From NCBI GenBank assembly GCA_964654185.1, contig CAZZIE010000002.1, positions 1-64,000 of the forward strand: a stretch of 64,000 nt of DNA, in the 5' to 3' direction. Shown piece after piece: positions 18,930 through 27,923 of this stretch. The first letter of the stretch is position 1, and every line of letters begins with the position of its first letter. The stretch comes from CAYFQV01 sp964654185. Lineage in GTDB: Bacteria > Spirochaetota > Spirochaetia > DSM-27196 > PWMO01. The notes beneath the pieces were generated by a model that was given only the letters and a program-made list of their open reading frames with translations, did not search any database and was not told where the DNA came from. The translations under genes were made by a program, and so were the position numbers.

Positions 18930-19263
18930 GGCTTCCATCCTCCGAGGCGTCGAAGTCAACGAGATCCCGTTCCAGCTCCCTGGCATCGGTCACCATGGAA
19001 GAACAGAATCCGCCGGTCATCAGCAGCGCGCACACATCCTGGTGAACGGTTCCGGAAAGGTGGAATTCCCTGCCGTCCCGATCCGCCATGCACTTCGCCG
19101 CGTAGAGAACGTGCACGAAGCTGGCGTCGATTCGCTCGAGACGGGAAAGATTGAGCAGTACCTGCTCAGCTTCGGCGAACGCTGCAGTAATGCTTTCTGC
19201 GAGAGATGTTGCGGACTGCACGGTTGCCTGACTGGGAGCGGTAACGACTTTTAGAGCTTCCAT
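18922..19263 (-). CDS. STAS-domain protein upstream of cheA
   Basis: A small protein of 113 residues from the ATG at 19263 (an earlier in-frame ATG at 19278 adds five residues). The body fits the STAS (anti-sigma antagonist) fold: a strand, a helix, then VLLNLSRLERIDASFVHVLYAA, cited as a landmark with the conserved turn IDAS. The Ser in that turn would be the phospho-site in SpoIIAA-type proteins. It overlaps cheA, so it probably belongs to the chemotaxis unit, perhaps as a scaffold. A TATACT box at 19275-19270 ends six nt before the 19263 ATG, which would give a leaderless message, though no -35 is clear. Confidence 0.7.
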   Translation of the reverse strand: MEALKVVTAPSQATVQSATSLAESITAAFAEAEQVLLNLSRLERIDASFVHVLYAAKCMADRDGREFHLSGTVHQDVCALLMTGGFCSSMVTDARELERDLVDFDASEDGSHE

Positions 19264-19318
19264 GTCCCCAGTATACATGAATCATCGAGCTTTGCATAGA
19301 ATGCTTTCTATAGTTCTA

Positions 19319-21118
19319 TTAGAGAAAATTATCTTGTTCGAGGTAAGATGCTAACTGCACCCCGCTTTCAATGAAGCCGGCCTTGCGCTTGCGAATGATG
19401 ATCTGCGCGAGGGCGATGCGGCGCTCATAGTCGACCTCCCACCGGTGGAGGGAAAAGGGATCCTGCGGCGACAGGCCGGTTTCGTCCGCGACGCTGCCCG
19501 GATAGACCTCGGTAACCACGAAGTTGCGCTGCCATGGCAGGGTACTGACATCGTTGATCTCCATGCCGAAGAGCGGCGCGAAGACCTCGCCGGCGTCCTG
19601 ATACTCAAGGGCGTACTCAATGGGGCTGAAGGGGCGTTCGGCAACCACCAAGTTGCGGGCGCGGATGGCGTCGTCCCTGCGGAAGCCCAGGCGAATCAGA
19701 GTCCCCGGGCGGTAGTCCATGAGCTCGTCCTGCGCCTCCGCCAGCGTGGAGACGCGCGTACCGCCGACCGTGGTGATGACGTCGTCTCGTTGCAGTCCGA
19801 TCCGCGCCGCCGGAGAGCTTGGCGCGACGTAATTCACCGCCAGCCCGTCCGCTGCTTCGCGCAGAGATACCCCGATCCAGGCGTGGATAATCTCTCCGCC
19901 CTCGTACAAACGAGGTACCAGTTGCGACAGCCAGAAAGACGGAATGGCGAAGTTCACACCCTGGAACTGGGGCACTCCGGCGAAGATAACTCCGACCAGA
20001 TCACCGGAGGTCGTTAGAAGAGGTCCGCCGGAGCTCCCTGGGTTGATGGGTACGTCGACCTGCAGCGCATCCCCGAGTTGCAGGAAGCGCCGCCCCGTTG
20101 CCGATACGATTCCCGAGGTGATGCTGTTATCCAGCCCGCCGGGCGAACCGATCGCACGCACCTCCGTTCCAGGATCGAGGCGTCGTATGCCGGTGAAAGA
20201 GAAGACGTACGGGGGGGTGATCTCGACTTTGAGAAGGGCAATGTCAAACAGCCGGTCATACCCGACCACCTGTGCGGGGATACGCGTATCGGGGCTGCCG
20301 GGCAACCGGACGAAAAGGCGGGAGTAACCCTCGTACTCGGGATCCACCTCGCTTCGGATTACGTGATAGTTGGTAATGAGATACCCGCGCGGATCAATGA
20401 AGAACCCGCTCCCTATGACGCGATCCGGAACGCCGGCGCCCTGCTCCATGCGAATGCCCCGGTTCACCCAGATGGTGGCGGTTCCCGGTATGGCCTCGCG
20501 TGCATCCAGTGAACCGTTCCCGGTGCCCGCCAGGGACTCCTGTACATCCGCCTCACGACGGCGCAGCTCCTCGGTGATGCGCTGAAGGGCTTCCCGGTCG
20601 TTGAGGGCCTTCGCGTGGTTGCCGAACCGTTCGAGCAGACTCGTCTCGAGAAGGCTGAGGTCCTCCATCTGCATGAGCAGATGCAGAGCCGCGACGTCGT
20701 TTTCGTCTTTCTCCCGATCAAGGGCCCAGGTGAGATAGAGCGGATCGAATCCGGGCGGGTCAACGTCTCCGCCGAGGGCGTGGAGAGACCGAAGCCGCCG
20801 CTCCGCTTCCACGTAGTCACCGCCGGAGCGAGCAGCGCGGTAGCGCTCCCGCATTTCCGACGCGGCGGTCTCGTAGAAGGCATCCAGCTCGCGGTCGCTG
20901 AGAACCTCTTCGCTGCGCAGCGTGCCGATGCGCTCGACCGCCCGCTCCGGTTCCCCGCCATCGATCATCTCCCGGAGATCCTCCCGGACAACCTCGGCAC
21001 GCTCGGGGATCTCAGCCGACGGGTTCGCGGTGGTGGCGCAGCCGGCCGCCGAGAGCAGCACGGCGAGTATGAGCAGCACGACCGCGCCGAAAGCGCCCGG
21101 CCGGTGCTTCAGTCGCAT
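19319..21118 (-). CDS. Lipoprotein trypsin-like (HtrA/DegP-type) serine protease with PDZ domain
   Basis: 599 residues from the ATG at 21118 (a TTG three codons earlier is the alternative). A lipoprotein signal ends at LSAAGC, so it should be lipid-anchored outside the inner membrane. Residues about 35-200 are helical and repeat-like. The protease domain has His252 (NYHV), Asp292 (DIALLKV) and Ser363 (NPGSSGGPL), all in place, followed by a PDZ domain (about 410-490) and a C-terminal domain of about 90 residues. Expected role is degradation or processing of envelope proteins. It sits 12 nt after the TPR/Ca-loop gene, itself coupled to ftsH, which suggests a shared task in protein quality control. 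Confidence 0.85.
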   Translation of the reverse strand: MRLKHRPGAFGAVVLLILAVLLSAAGCATTANPSAEIPERAEVVREDLREMIDGGEPERAVERIGTLRSEEVLSDRELDAFYETAASEMRERYRAARSGGDYVEAERRLRSLHALGGDVDPPGFDPLYLTWALDREKDENDVAALHLLMQMEDLSLLETSLLERFGNHAKALNDREALQRITEELRRREADVQESLAGTGNGSLDAREAIPGTATIWVNRGIRMEQGAGVPDRVIGSGFFIDPRGYLITNYHVIRSEVDPEYEGYSRLFVRLPGSPDTRIPAQVVGYDRLFDIALLKVEITPPYVFSFTGIRRLDPGTEVRAIGSPGGLDNSITSGIVSATGRRFLQLGDALQVDVPINPGSSGGPLLTTSGDLVGVIFAGVPQFQGVNFAIPSFWLSQLVPRLYEGGEIIHAWIGVSLREAADGLAVNYVAPSSPAARIGLQRDDVITTVGGTRVSTLAEAQDELMDYRPGTLIRLGFRRDDAIRARNLVVAERPFSPIEYALEYQDAGEVFAPLFGMEINDVSTLPWQRNFVVTEVYPGSVADETGLSPQDPFSLHRWEVDYERRIALAQIIIRKRKAGFIESGVQLASYLEQDNFL

Positions 21119-21130
21119 TACCCTCAAGAA

Positions 21131-22876
21131 TTACCCCTCATTCGGGATGAAACGTTGCTCGATTCTCTCGCGGCCCCGGCGCAGCTCTTCCACGTCGATG
21201 TTCCCGTCCTGGTTGAGGTCCCAGGCAAAGCGCGAAGGCTCATCGGGCCCGCTTCCGTGGGTCTCGGAGTACTCCACAACGCCGTCGTCATCATCATCCA
21301 CTGCAATGTATCGCAGCTCACCCTCAAGGTACTGCTCGCTCACCTCGAAGTGGCCATCCCCGTCGGCATCCCGGATGCCGCTGACGGGCGTCCCTGAGCG
21401 ATAGACCATGCGGTGGTCCACCCGCCCGTCGCCGTTTCGATCCGCCGCCAGGAGCTGCACGCGACCTTCCCGCAGCCACTCGGTAACACGCGCACCCCCT
21501 TCGAGGCGGTGCCGCCGATGGCTTCCACGGACGAGATCCTCCATCGTGAAGAGCGGGAACGCTTCGGCGCGTCGCATGGCGAGGACCGCATCCGGAACGT
21601 CGGCGCCCCAGTTTGTCGACTCCGAGAGGATCGGCGCCGCAATCGCGCCGGGGCGCGCCTCGTAGTATGCGCCGAAGGTGGCCACGTCGATCGGGCGGAG
21701 AGTGGGCGACACCACGGACGGGTCGGTCGTCAGCGCCGGCGCGTCGGCATCGTCCCTGACAAGAGCTATGGACTCAACGTCCGGATAGTCGCCGTATTGC
21801 AGGGTGGCGTAGCCGGAGCCCTGAGTGATCGTCGCGGCCGCGGGAACGCGGTCCTGCAGCGTGACATCAAGCTCCGGCAGGCCGTCGGTATCCCCGTCGA
21901 CAGTCCAGCGAAGCAGTTCTCCATTCGCCAGCTCATAGCGCGCTTCGAAGAAGCCGTCGCGGTTCTCATCTCGAACAATGCTGCCTGTGAGGGAGGCGGC
22001 ACGAGTGCGAAGCTCCTGCCGCGCTTCGCCCTCGGGGAGTGCCTGAAAGGCGCGTTCGATCAACCCCTTGTCCCCGAAGCCGCCCAGCGCGTCGAAACGG
22101 TCGACCGCCTCCATGGGGCTTTCGGTGACCTCGAGGAGCAACACCGCCGCCAGCGGATCCTCTCCGCCGGCCGCGAAGTAGCGGTCAATCTCCTCCCGGC
22201 GAAGGGCGGGATTCTCCAGCGTCTCGGCATATGCCAGCAGGAGTGCCCGGTACGCCTCCGAGTCCTCCTGGAGCGCCCTCATACGGCGGACCGTGAGAGG
22301 GTCCGGAGTCTCTTCCGTTTCAACCCGCAGGGAGAAGAGGGGAATGCTGTCGGGAAAGCGCTCCAGCCCGCGACGCAGGAACTCGTTCGCTCCAGCAGTA
22401 TTTCCGGCGGCGCGAAGGGCGCGGCTTCGTACCGCGTACGCCCGGTCGGAGGTGTACGGAGGGGCACCGAGGTTGCGTGATAGCAACTCTGCCGCGTCGG
22501 CACCCCGGCCGACCCGGAGGAGCACCTCCGCGTAGTCCAGGGCGACATCCCCGGCGTTCAGCGCGTCGAATGGAGACGTCGCCAGGGCTTCAGCGTACAG
22601 ATTCAGCGCTTCACGGGTTCGCGCCTGGTCCCGGTGTGCAATCCGCGCCTTGAGCGCCAAAAGATCGGCACTCTCGGGGTCGAACTCCATGCCACGGTCA
22701 ATGAGCGTCTCCGCGGCCGCGGGGTTTCCGTTCCGAAGCAGCTCCTGCGCCGCGTCGCGGTAGAGCGCGGCGACCTCCGTCTGCGCAGAGAGCGCGACGT
22801 TTGCTGTAAGGAGCAACGCCGTCGCCAGAATGACTCCGGCAAAGCGTGTGGGGCTGCGTGCGATCCGTTTGGTCAT
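21131..22876 (-). CDS. Exported TPR protein with six EF-hand-like Asp loops, unknown function
   Basis: 581 residues. A signal peptide ends about residue 31 (NVALSAQ). Residues about 35-300 are TPR-like helical repeats. The second half carries at least six DxDxDG-type calcium-loop motifs: DENRDGFFE, DGDTDGLPE, DRNGDGRVD, DADGDGHFE, DDDDDGVVE and DLNQDGNID. Between them are strand pairs of the form Y-x-x-G, so the loops probably cap a beta-rich domain. The start overlaps the ftsH stop (ATGA), so the two are translationally coupled. I do not recognise a named family. A calcium-stabilised periplasmic adaptor is an inference from layout only. Confidence 0.7.
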   Translation of the reverse strand: MTKRIARSPTRFAGVILATALLLTANVALSAQTEVAALYRDAAQELLRNGNPAAAETLIDRGMEFDPESADLLALKARIAHRDQARTREALNLYAEALATSPFDALNAGDVALDYAEVLLRVGRGADAAELLSRNLGAPPYTSDRAYAVRSRALRAAGNTAGANEFLRRGLERFPDSIPLFSLRVETEETPDPLTVRRMRALQEDSEAYRALLLAYAETLENPALRREEIDRYFAAGGEDPLAAVLLLEVTESPMEAVDRFDALGGFGDKGLIERAFQALPEGEARQELRTRAASLTGSIVRDENRDGFFEARYELANGELLRWTVDGDTDGLPELDVTLQDRVPAAATITQGSGYATLQYGDYPDVESIALVRDDADAPALTTDPSVVSPTLRPIDVATFGAYYEARPGAIAAPILSESTNWGADVPDAVLAMRRAEAFPLFTMEDLVRGSHRRHRLEGGARVTEWLREGRVQLLAADRNGDGRVDHRMVYRSGTPVSGIRDADGDGHFEVSEQYLEGELRYIAVDDDDDGVVEYSETHGSGPDEPSRFAWDLNQDGNIDVEELRRGRERIEQRFIPNEG

Positions 22877-25011
22877 GGCGTATCGTCGGCGGCGTCCTCG
22901 CCCGGGGAATCGCCCTCGGTTGAGGCGGGACCGTCCGTGGGGGCCGGGTCGACCGTCGGGGCCGGCCCGTCCGTGAGGGCGGGGCCGTCCGTCGGGGCAG
23001 GGTCGTCCCTCGGGGCCGGCCCGTCCGTGAGGGCGGGGCCGTCCGTCGGGGCCGGGTCGACCGTCGGGGCCGGGTCGACCGTGAGGGCGGGGCCGTCCGT
23101 CGGGGCCGGGTCGTCCCTCGGGGCCAGGCCGTCCTTGGGTACCGGGCCGGACTCCGGGAAGCCGAGCAGCTCGCGCACCTCCGCGTCGGTGAGGGTTTCT
23201 TTCTCGACCAGCGTCGTGGTGAGACGTTCGAGCTGGTTCTTGTGCTCCTGCAGAATCCCTCGGGCCTCATTCAGGCACTCGGTGAGAATGCGCGTCACCT
23301 CCCGATCGATGGCCTGCGCTGTGTGCTCGGAGTAGTCCTTGTGCCGTGCGATCTCCTTGCCCAGGAAGATGGGTTCGTCCTCCTGTGCATACGCAACGGG
23401 GCCCATGTCGCTCATGCCCCAATCGGTCACCATGCGGCGGGCAAGATCGGTTGCCTGCTGGAGGTCGTTCTGCGTGCCCGTCGTGGTTTCCTCGAAGAAC
23501 ATGTCCTCCGCAACGTAGCCGCCGTAGGCAATCTTGATCCGGTCCAGGAGCCACCCGCGGCCCCGGCTGTAGGCGTCCTTCTCGGGAAGGGAAACAGCCA
23601 GCCCCAGCGCCCGGCCTCGTGGAACAATGGTCACCTTGTGGAGGGGGTCCGCGTCTTTGAGATAGTAGTGAAGAAGGGCGTGGCCGGCTTCATGGTACGC
23701 GGTCTTGCGCTTGTCCTCCAGGGAGAGAACCTTGGACTTTCGTGCAACCCCCATGAGCAGCTTGTCCCGGGCCTCCTCGAAGTCCTCCATTTCGACGAAG
23801 TCCTTGTTCTTCCGCGCGGCGTAGAGGGCCGCCTCGTTGACCAGGTTGGCCAGATCGGCCCCGGAGCTCCCCGGCGTGGCCCGGGCCAGGCGACGCAAGT
23901 CGACCGCCGGATTCACCGGTACCTTGCCGGCGTGGATCTTCAGAATGGCCTCGCGCTCCTCCATGTCCGGCATGTCGACGACAACCTGGCGATCAAATCG
24001 GCCCGGCCGAAGCAGTGCCGGATCGAGAACGTCGGGCCGGTTGGTTGCTGCGAGAATAATGACACCGTCCTTGGTATCGAAGCCGTCCATCTCGACGAGC
24101 ATCTGGTTGAGGGTCTGCTCCCGCTCGTCGTGTCCGCCGCCGTAACCGGCACCACGGGTGCGCCCGACCGCATCGAGCTCATCGATAAACAGAATGCACG
24201 GCGCATTCTTGCGCCCCTGTTCAAAGAGGTCCCGGACGCGGCTGGCCCCGACGCCGACGAACATCTCGACGAAGTCGGATCCGGACATGTGGAAGAAGTT
24301 CACCCCCGCCTCGCCGGCGCACGCCTTGGCAAGGAGGGTTTTTCCGGTCCCGGGCATGCCTACCAGGAGAACTCCCTTCGGAATCCGGGCCCCGATCTTG
24401 GCGAAGCGCGCGGGACTCTTCAGGTACTCGACGACCTCCTGCAGTTCGTACTTCGCCTCGACCTGGCCGGCCACCTCCGCGAAGGTCACCTTCTTCCCAT
24501 CGTCTACAAATTTCTTGGCGCGACTCTTCCCGAACGAGAAGGCTTTGCTACCGCTCCCCTGAATCTGGCGAAACATGAACCAAATGAATAGGAAGCCGAT
24601 GACCCACGGCAGCAGTTGCACGAAAACCTGGAAGGGCGAGACCGGTCGCGGCTGTCCTGAGAACCGAACACCCTGCTCGCTGAGCAATCTGACAAGAGCC
24701 TCGTCGAAGTAGGGGATGTTCGTCGTGAAAAGCCGGGTTTCCCCGGTCCGGTTCTTCAGGGAGCCCTGAATCTCATATTGATCGAAGATCTGAACCGACT
24801 CCACCTCTCCCTCCGACAGGTAGCCGAGGAACTGAGAGTAGGGTATCTCACGTCCCGACGGTGAGTTGTCCGAGAGCAGGAGCATGGCAAAGAGCCCGAG
24901 AATCCCAACAAGAAAGATCAGCGCAAAGCGGTTGTTCCGGAAGTTGAACCGCGGGCCTCCCGGCCCGCCCTGACCGCCTCCGTTGTTATCATTGCGATCG
25001 TTCTGATCCAT
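22873..25011 (-). CDS. ftsH: ATP-dependent zinc metalloprotease FtsH
   Basis: 712 residues. Two membrane segments (about 28-46 and 127-147) bracket a periplasmic domain. The AAA domain has Walker A GMPGTGKT (218-225) and Walker B ILFIDELD (about 273-280), and the arginine finger region RPGRFDR. Zinc is bound by HEAGH (440-444). It degrades misfolded membrane and soluble proteins. The last 90 residues are unusual: 13 hexapeptides of the type PAPTDG follow the normal C-terminus, encoded by an 18-nt tandem repeat. It is preceded by tilS and overlaps the next gene by four nt. Confidence 0.98.
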   Translation of the reverse strand: MDQNDRNDNNGGGQGGPGGPRFNFRNNRFALIFLVGILGLFAMLLLSDNSPSGREIPYSQFLGYLSEGEVESVQIFDQYEIQGSLKNRTGETRLFTTNIPYFDEALVRLLSEQGVRFSGQPRPVSPFQVFVQLLPWVIGFLFIWFMFRQIQGSGSKAFSFGKSRAKKFVDDGKKVTFAEVAGQVEAKYELQEVVEYLKSPARFAKIGARIPKGVLLVGMPGTGKTLLAKACAGEAGVNFFHMSGSDFVEMFVGVGASRVRDLFEQGRKNAPCILFIDELDAVGRTRGAGYGGGHDEREQTLNQMLVEMDGFDTKDGVIILAATNRPDVLDPALLRPGRFDRQVVVDMPDMEEREAILKIHAGKVPVNPAVDLRRLARATPGSSGADLANLVNEAALYAARKNKDFVEMEDFEEARDKLLMGVARKSKVLSLEDKRKTAYHEAGHALLHYYLKDADPLHKVTIVPRGRALGLAVSLPEKDAYSRGRGWLLDRIKIAYGGYVAEDMFFEETTTGTQNDLQQATDLARRMVTDWGMSDMGPVAYAQEDEPIFLGKEIARHKDYSEHTAQAIDREVTRILTECLNEARGILQEHKNQLERLTTTLVEKETLTDAEVRELLGFPESGPVPKDGLAPRDDPAPTDGPALTVDPAPTVDPAPTDGPALTDGPAPRDDPAPTDGPALTDGPAPTVDPAPTDGPASTEGDSPGEDAADDTP
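22912..23145 (-). repeat. 18-nt tandem repeat encoding the FtsH Pro/Asp tail
   Basis: Thirteen in-frame units of 18 nt encode hexapeptides with consensus PA(P/L)T(D/V)(G/D). Units differ from each other by a few bases, so the array is not a recent perfect expansion. It contains no spacers and is coding, so it is not a CRISPR array. Confidence 0.9.
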
Positions 25012-25019
25012 TGAAGACG

Positions 25020-26684
25020 CTACCTTATTCCTGATTCCATCTGAAAAATAACATGATCCCGTGACAACTGACCATGCCGGACGCCCCGCCGAAGGACGTC
25101 TTCACGTCCCACCGCCGATCCGATCACGGCAACGACACCCTCCCTGTCTTCTACTATCGGCACCGCCTGGCGTTCACCCTTCGGAACCCCTATGTCGATG
25201 AGGATACGCTTCACCCTGCGGGATCCCCCGGCACGGACCAGGACGTCACCGGGGCGCCGGCTTCGAACCACCACCGGCTCGGCGACGTCTTCCCCGGCGA
25301 GGGCCAGCCGGTACCGACGGTGCCCGCACCGGCCCTCCAGCACCAACGACTCCGGAACGCTTCCGTCGGCTGTGCGAAGAGGGGGGAGCGCAAAGAGATA
25401 CCCCTCCCCTTCCTCGGCCGGCTCCTCCGGCCTGAGCGAGATCTCCTCGCCGGACACTGTGACCGTCACCCCGAACGCCGTCGCCGTGAAACCCGCCATG
25501 TCGGCGAGATCGCGCCTCAGAAGCGGCGCGAGAAAGCGCTCCGATATCCGGACACCCTCCTCCCGCGAGACCTCACCGAAAGCTCGCACGAGGAGATGGA
25601 GTCGCAGGTAGGGGTGCACCGCCGCAACCGCGGACAGGGGCGCCGAGAGGATCGCCGGTTCGTCGCCGCGCACCTGCCCTGAACGCCTCTCCGCCGTCTC
25701 TTCCGAACGCGCCGGCGGTTCCGGGGCACCCGCGTCCCGGTCATCCGCCCGGACATCCGCGTCCCGGTCATCGGCGTTCGGAGCATCAGCCTCTCGGGCA
25801 TCGGCGTTGGAGGCGGGTCGACGCCTCCAGGGAAAGTCGCGAATCTCGCTCTCGATCATGTCGCGCAGCAGGTCTCCCCGGCGCTGCGTCGCAAGGATAC
25901 GCCGCGGCGCATCCGGGGCAATCGCCGACAACTCCGGCATGAGTTGCCCCCGAACCCGATTGCGGAGAAACATCATGTCCCGATTGGTCGCATCCTCAGT
26001 GAGAGGAAGAGCGAGCGCGGCGGCGGCATCCCGGATCTCCGCCTTGCCGAAGTCGAGCAGAGGCCTGAGAATCATGCATCTTGAGGAAGATGCCAACGGC
26101 CGCATGGAAGGGATCCCCGCCAGCGCCGCCGGGTCATTACCCGACAGAAGACGGACGAGGACCGTCTCCACCTGGTCGTCCCGGTGGTGGCCCAGGATCA
26201 AAGCGCAGGCGTCGTAGGCATCTGCAAGACGCTCATAGAAGGTGTACCGAAACCGCCGCGCCGTCGCTTCGGTGCCGCCTTCGAGGGGAGCACGCTTCTC
26301 CACCAGACCGCGGGGAACAGCGTCGGTCTCCACCGTAACACCCAGATCCGCGGCGAGCGCCTCAACCGCCTCCCGGTCGCGCTGCGCCTCCTCGGCGGAG
26401 CGGATACCGTGATCAAGATGACAGGCGACGACCCGGAGTTCCGGCGCCGCCTTCGCCGCCGCCCACAACGCCACGGCGCTGTCGACGCCGCCGGAAACGC
26501 CGACCAGCACCACTTGCGACTCCCTACCGGCGCCGCCCGGACGTGCCGCAGGGACACCGCCTGGATGCGCCGCGTCGCCGGGGGAAGCCGCCCCGGCATC
26601 GTCCGACAACGAAGCATCCACGGCCGCGCGAACCGCCTTGAGAATGCGATCAGTTGGTGCTGTTGATTCGTTGGATGAGTTCAT
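25020..26684 (-). CDS. tilS: tRNA(Ile)-lysidine synthase TilS
   Basis: 554 residues from the ATG at 26684 inside the end of pth (35-nt overlap); the frame stays open further upstream, but that part overlaps pth and has no family match. The PP-loop is GVSGGVDSAVAL, then LDHGIRSAEEAQRDR and LGHHRDDQVETVL. A C-terminal substrate-recognition domain follows. The enzyme converts the wobble C of tRNA-Ile(CAU) to lysidine so that it reads AUA. An Asp/Ala-rich insertion of about 50 residues lies mid-protein (roughly 25680-25830). It precedes ftsH by eight nt, an association common in bacteria. Confidence 0.93.
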   Translation of the reverse strand: MNSSNESTAPTDRILKAVRAAVDASLSDDAGAASPGDAAHPGGVPAARPGGAGRESQVVLVGVSGGVDSAVALWAAAKAAPELRVVACHLDHGIRSAEEAQRDREAVEALAADLGVTVETDAVPRGLVEKRAPLEGGTEATARRFRYTFYERLADAYDACALILGHHRDDQVETVLVRLLSGNDPAALAGIPSMRPLASSSRCMILRPLLDFGKAEIRDAAAALALPLTEDATNRDMMFLRNRVRGQLMPELSAIAPDAPRRILATQRRGDLLRDMIESEIRDFPWRRRPASNADAREADAPNADDRDADVRADDRDAGAPEPPARSEETAERRSGQVRGDEPAILSAPLSAVAAVHPYLRLHLLVRAFGEVSREEGVRISERFLAPLLRRDLADMAGFTATAFGVTVTVSGEEISLRPEEPAEEGEGYLFALPPLRTADGSVPESLVLEGRCGHRRYRLALAGEDVAEPVVVRSRRPGDVLVRAGGSRRVKRILIDIGVPKGERQAVPIVEDREGVVAVIGSAVGREDVLRRGVRHGQLSRDHVIFQMESGIR

Positions 26685-27234
26685 CTGTTGAAAGAGTGGG
26701 AAACAGGTCGATGAACTCTGCAGCCCTGGACGTTGCCTCTTCCAGGCGCTGTCGATCGGCTTCGCCGGGTTCCCCAAGGACGTAGTCTACGATCTCTTCG
26801 CGGCCCGTGGCTTCATTGCCCGCGTCGGGCCGCCCAATGCCCACGTACAGGCGCAGGTACTCGTCCGGAGCCAGGTAGTGCGCAATGGAGACAAGGCCGC
26901 GATGACCGCCGCCGCTTCCACCGCGCTTCAGTCGCAGAGCCCCCGGCGGCAGATCGAGGTTGTCGCACACAACGACGAGTCGCTCCGGACGGAACCGGCG
27001 CCGGATGTTCGGCAGGACCAGACCGGAGCGGTTCATATAGGTCAACGGCTTGACCAGGGCGACCTGCGAGGACTCCACCCGTTCCAGGGCGAAGCCATAG
27101 CTCCGCAGCATCGGCCGACGGAACTTCAAGCGATGCGATTCCACCCGTTTGTCAATGACGTGAAACCCGACGTTGTGCCGTGTCGCGGCATAGCGAGGAC
27201 CGGGGTTCCCAAGGCCAAGGACGACGACGTCCAG
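26650..27234 (-). CDS. pth: Peptidyl-tRNA hydrolase, probable CTG start
   Basis: 194 residues if started at CTG 27234, which matches the family length and gives the expected beginning (M)DVVVLGLGNPGPRY. The catalytic His is in ATRHNVGF, with the conserved Asp in CDNLDLPPG. It releases peptides from peptidyl-tRNA. No ATG, GTG or TTG lies at the expected place: upstream frame is antisense-like, basic and unlike the family. GAGGAG from the end of rplY sits about seven nt before the CTG. A TTG further up inside rplY is the alternative and would add a basic tail of about 21 residues. Confidence 0.92.
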   Translation of the reverse strand: MDVVVLGLGNPGPRYAATRHNVGFHVIDKRVESHRLKFRRPMLRSYGFALERVESSQVALVKPLTYMNRSGLVLPNIRRRFRPERLVVVCDNLDLPPGALRLKRGGSGGGHRGLVSIAHYLAPDEYLRLYVGIGRPDAGNEATGREEIVDYVLGEPGEADRQRLEEATSRAAEFIDLFPTLSTDELIQRINSTN

Positions 27235-27238
27235 GCTA

Positions 27239-27895
27239 CTACTCCTCCTCGGATTCCTCGGTCTCCTCGCCCTCGGCGACTTCGCCCTCTTCGCCAAGCT
27301 CGCCCTCTTCGATTTCTTCCTCTTCTTCCTCTTCGAGGACGGGCTCACGGATGGCGGTGACCTGCACGACGACCTGATCCCCGCTGGTCAGGAAGGTAAC
27401 CCCTTCGGGCGCCTCAATGTCCGAGAGATGAACGGCGTCGCCGATCTGCAACTCGCTGACATCAACGGTAACACCGTCATCAGGAATGTCCTTCGGCAGA
27501 CACTCAATCTCGATTTCGTGAAGCGTTGTCTGGAGAACTCCGCCTTCGCGCTCGCCGGGAGAACTTCCGGTAATGTGGACCGGAATACGCGTGTGCAGCG
27601 TTTTGCCGGCGGAGACCTCGTAGAAATCGACGTGCAACAAGTCGCCGGTTCGGTAGTCCTCATCCCACGCCTTGATGAGCACCTCGTGGTCCTTGCCGTC
27701 GCGCTTGAGCGTAAGCAGGGTACTCTCGGTCACGTGGCGAAAGGTGCGACCAAACTCGACGGCGTCCAGAGTGACCGGCGCCGGTTCGGTGGCGCCATAG
27801 ATGATGGCGGGTATCTTTCCCTGACGTCGCAGGCGGCCGACAGGACCTTTGCCGAACTCCGTGCGGGTTTCTGCGTTCACAATATGCTTTGCCAT
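27239..27895 (-). CDS. rplY: 50S ribosomal protein L25, long CTC (general stress) form
   Basis: 218 residues from ATG 27895. The N-terminal 5S rRNA-binding domain (about 1-95) is followed by the beta-rich C-terminal domain of the CTC/TL5 type and a Glu-rich tail of about 35 residues. It binds 5S rRNA in the large subunit. The tail's GAG codons double as the ribosome site of pth. The start has no strong ribosome site but MAKHIVNAETR is the standard opening. It is read after tRNA-Gln, and the two may share a transcript. Confidence 0.95.
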   Translation of the reverse strand: MAKHIVNAETRTEFGKGPVGRLRRQGKIPAIIYGATEPAPVTLDAVEFGRTFRHVTESTLLTLKRDGKDHEVLIKAWDEDYRTGDLLHVDFYEVSAGKTLHTRIPVHITGSSPGEREGGVLQTTLHEIEIECLPKDIPDDGVTVDVSELQIGDAVHLSDIEAPEGVTFLTSGDQVVVQVTAIREPVLEEEEEEEIEEGELGEEGEVAEGEETEESEEE

Positions 27896-27923
27896 GTACT
27901 CAGACTCCTGGTTTTCATCGAGG

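Noticed and set aside
19270..19298. Complete sigma-70 promoter before the STAS gene
   Set aside because: TATACT is good but no -35 lies at 16-18 nt and no extended -10; kept only as a remark.
22912..23145. Regular repeats resembling a CRISPR array
   Set aside because: Units are contiguous, 18 nt, coding and without unique spacers.
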